37,971 nucleotides of DNA from Nostoc sp. NMS4 (GTDB lineage: Bacteria; Cyanobacteriota; Cyanobacteriia; Cyanobacteriales; Nostocaceae): assembly GCF_017115095.1 (NCBI RefSeq), contig NZ_JABXKI010000158.1:1-37971 (forward strand), given 5' to 3'. This document shows positions 37,935 to 37,971 of the stretch, in pieces. The position numbers and the translations under genes are program-made. The notes beneath the pieces are model-generated. The model had not been told where the DNA came from. It saw only the letters and a program-made list of their open reading frames with translations, and made no database searches. The first letter of the stretch is position 1. Each line of letters opens with the position of its first letter.

Positions 37935-37971
37935 ATATTTTGTGGTATGATTGGAGGTTATTTTAATTTCA

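Overview
Heterocystous-cyanobacterium-like DNA: HIP1 sites (GCGATCGC), 7-bp short tandem repeats and small palindromic elements. From left to right: (1) a truncated RarA/MgsA AAA+ ATPase at the left edge, a J-domain-like protein, an Rpn/PD-(D/E)XK-type protein and a patch of decayed gene remnants. (2) A minus-strand signalling cluster (4452-12755): GlnX-like four-TM membrane protein, zinc-ribbon+FHA protein, VWA protein, zinc-ribbon PP2C phosphatase, full-length PknG-like kinase (zinc ribbon, kinase, TPR) and a coiled-coil protein, with a MITE carrying a 10-bp target duplication in front of the kinase. (3) A minus-strand NHLM-type peptide-export cluster (13207-22748): two ABC proteins (one with a C39 peptidase), an HlyD-family protein, a methyltransferase, an M29-aminopeptidase-like protein and a 64-aa putative precursor ending VSGG-WEVSYKTVSAN. 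(4) A region where the 3' end of a double cNMP-binding gene plus an AT-rich motif has been duplicated in decayed form, with a VapBC-like cassette inside it. (5) A minus-strand operon: Cache/HAMP sensor without kinase, APC-permease-like protein, MinD/ParA ATPase, an orphan protein with an in-frame TAA, and the double cNMP protein. (6) Two response regulators and a PAS histidine kinase. (7) Plus-strand orphan genes, the first with two in-frame TAA codons. Best candidates for undescribed biology: the peptide system (3) with its linked operon (5), and the GlnH-less PknG/FHA/GlnX/PP2C/VWA module (2). All homology calls are from reading translations; no search was run.
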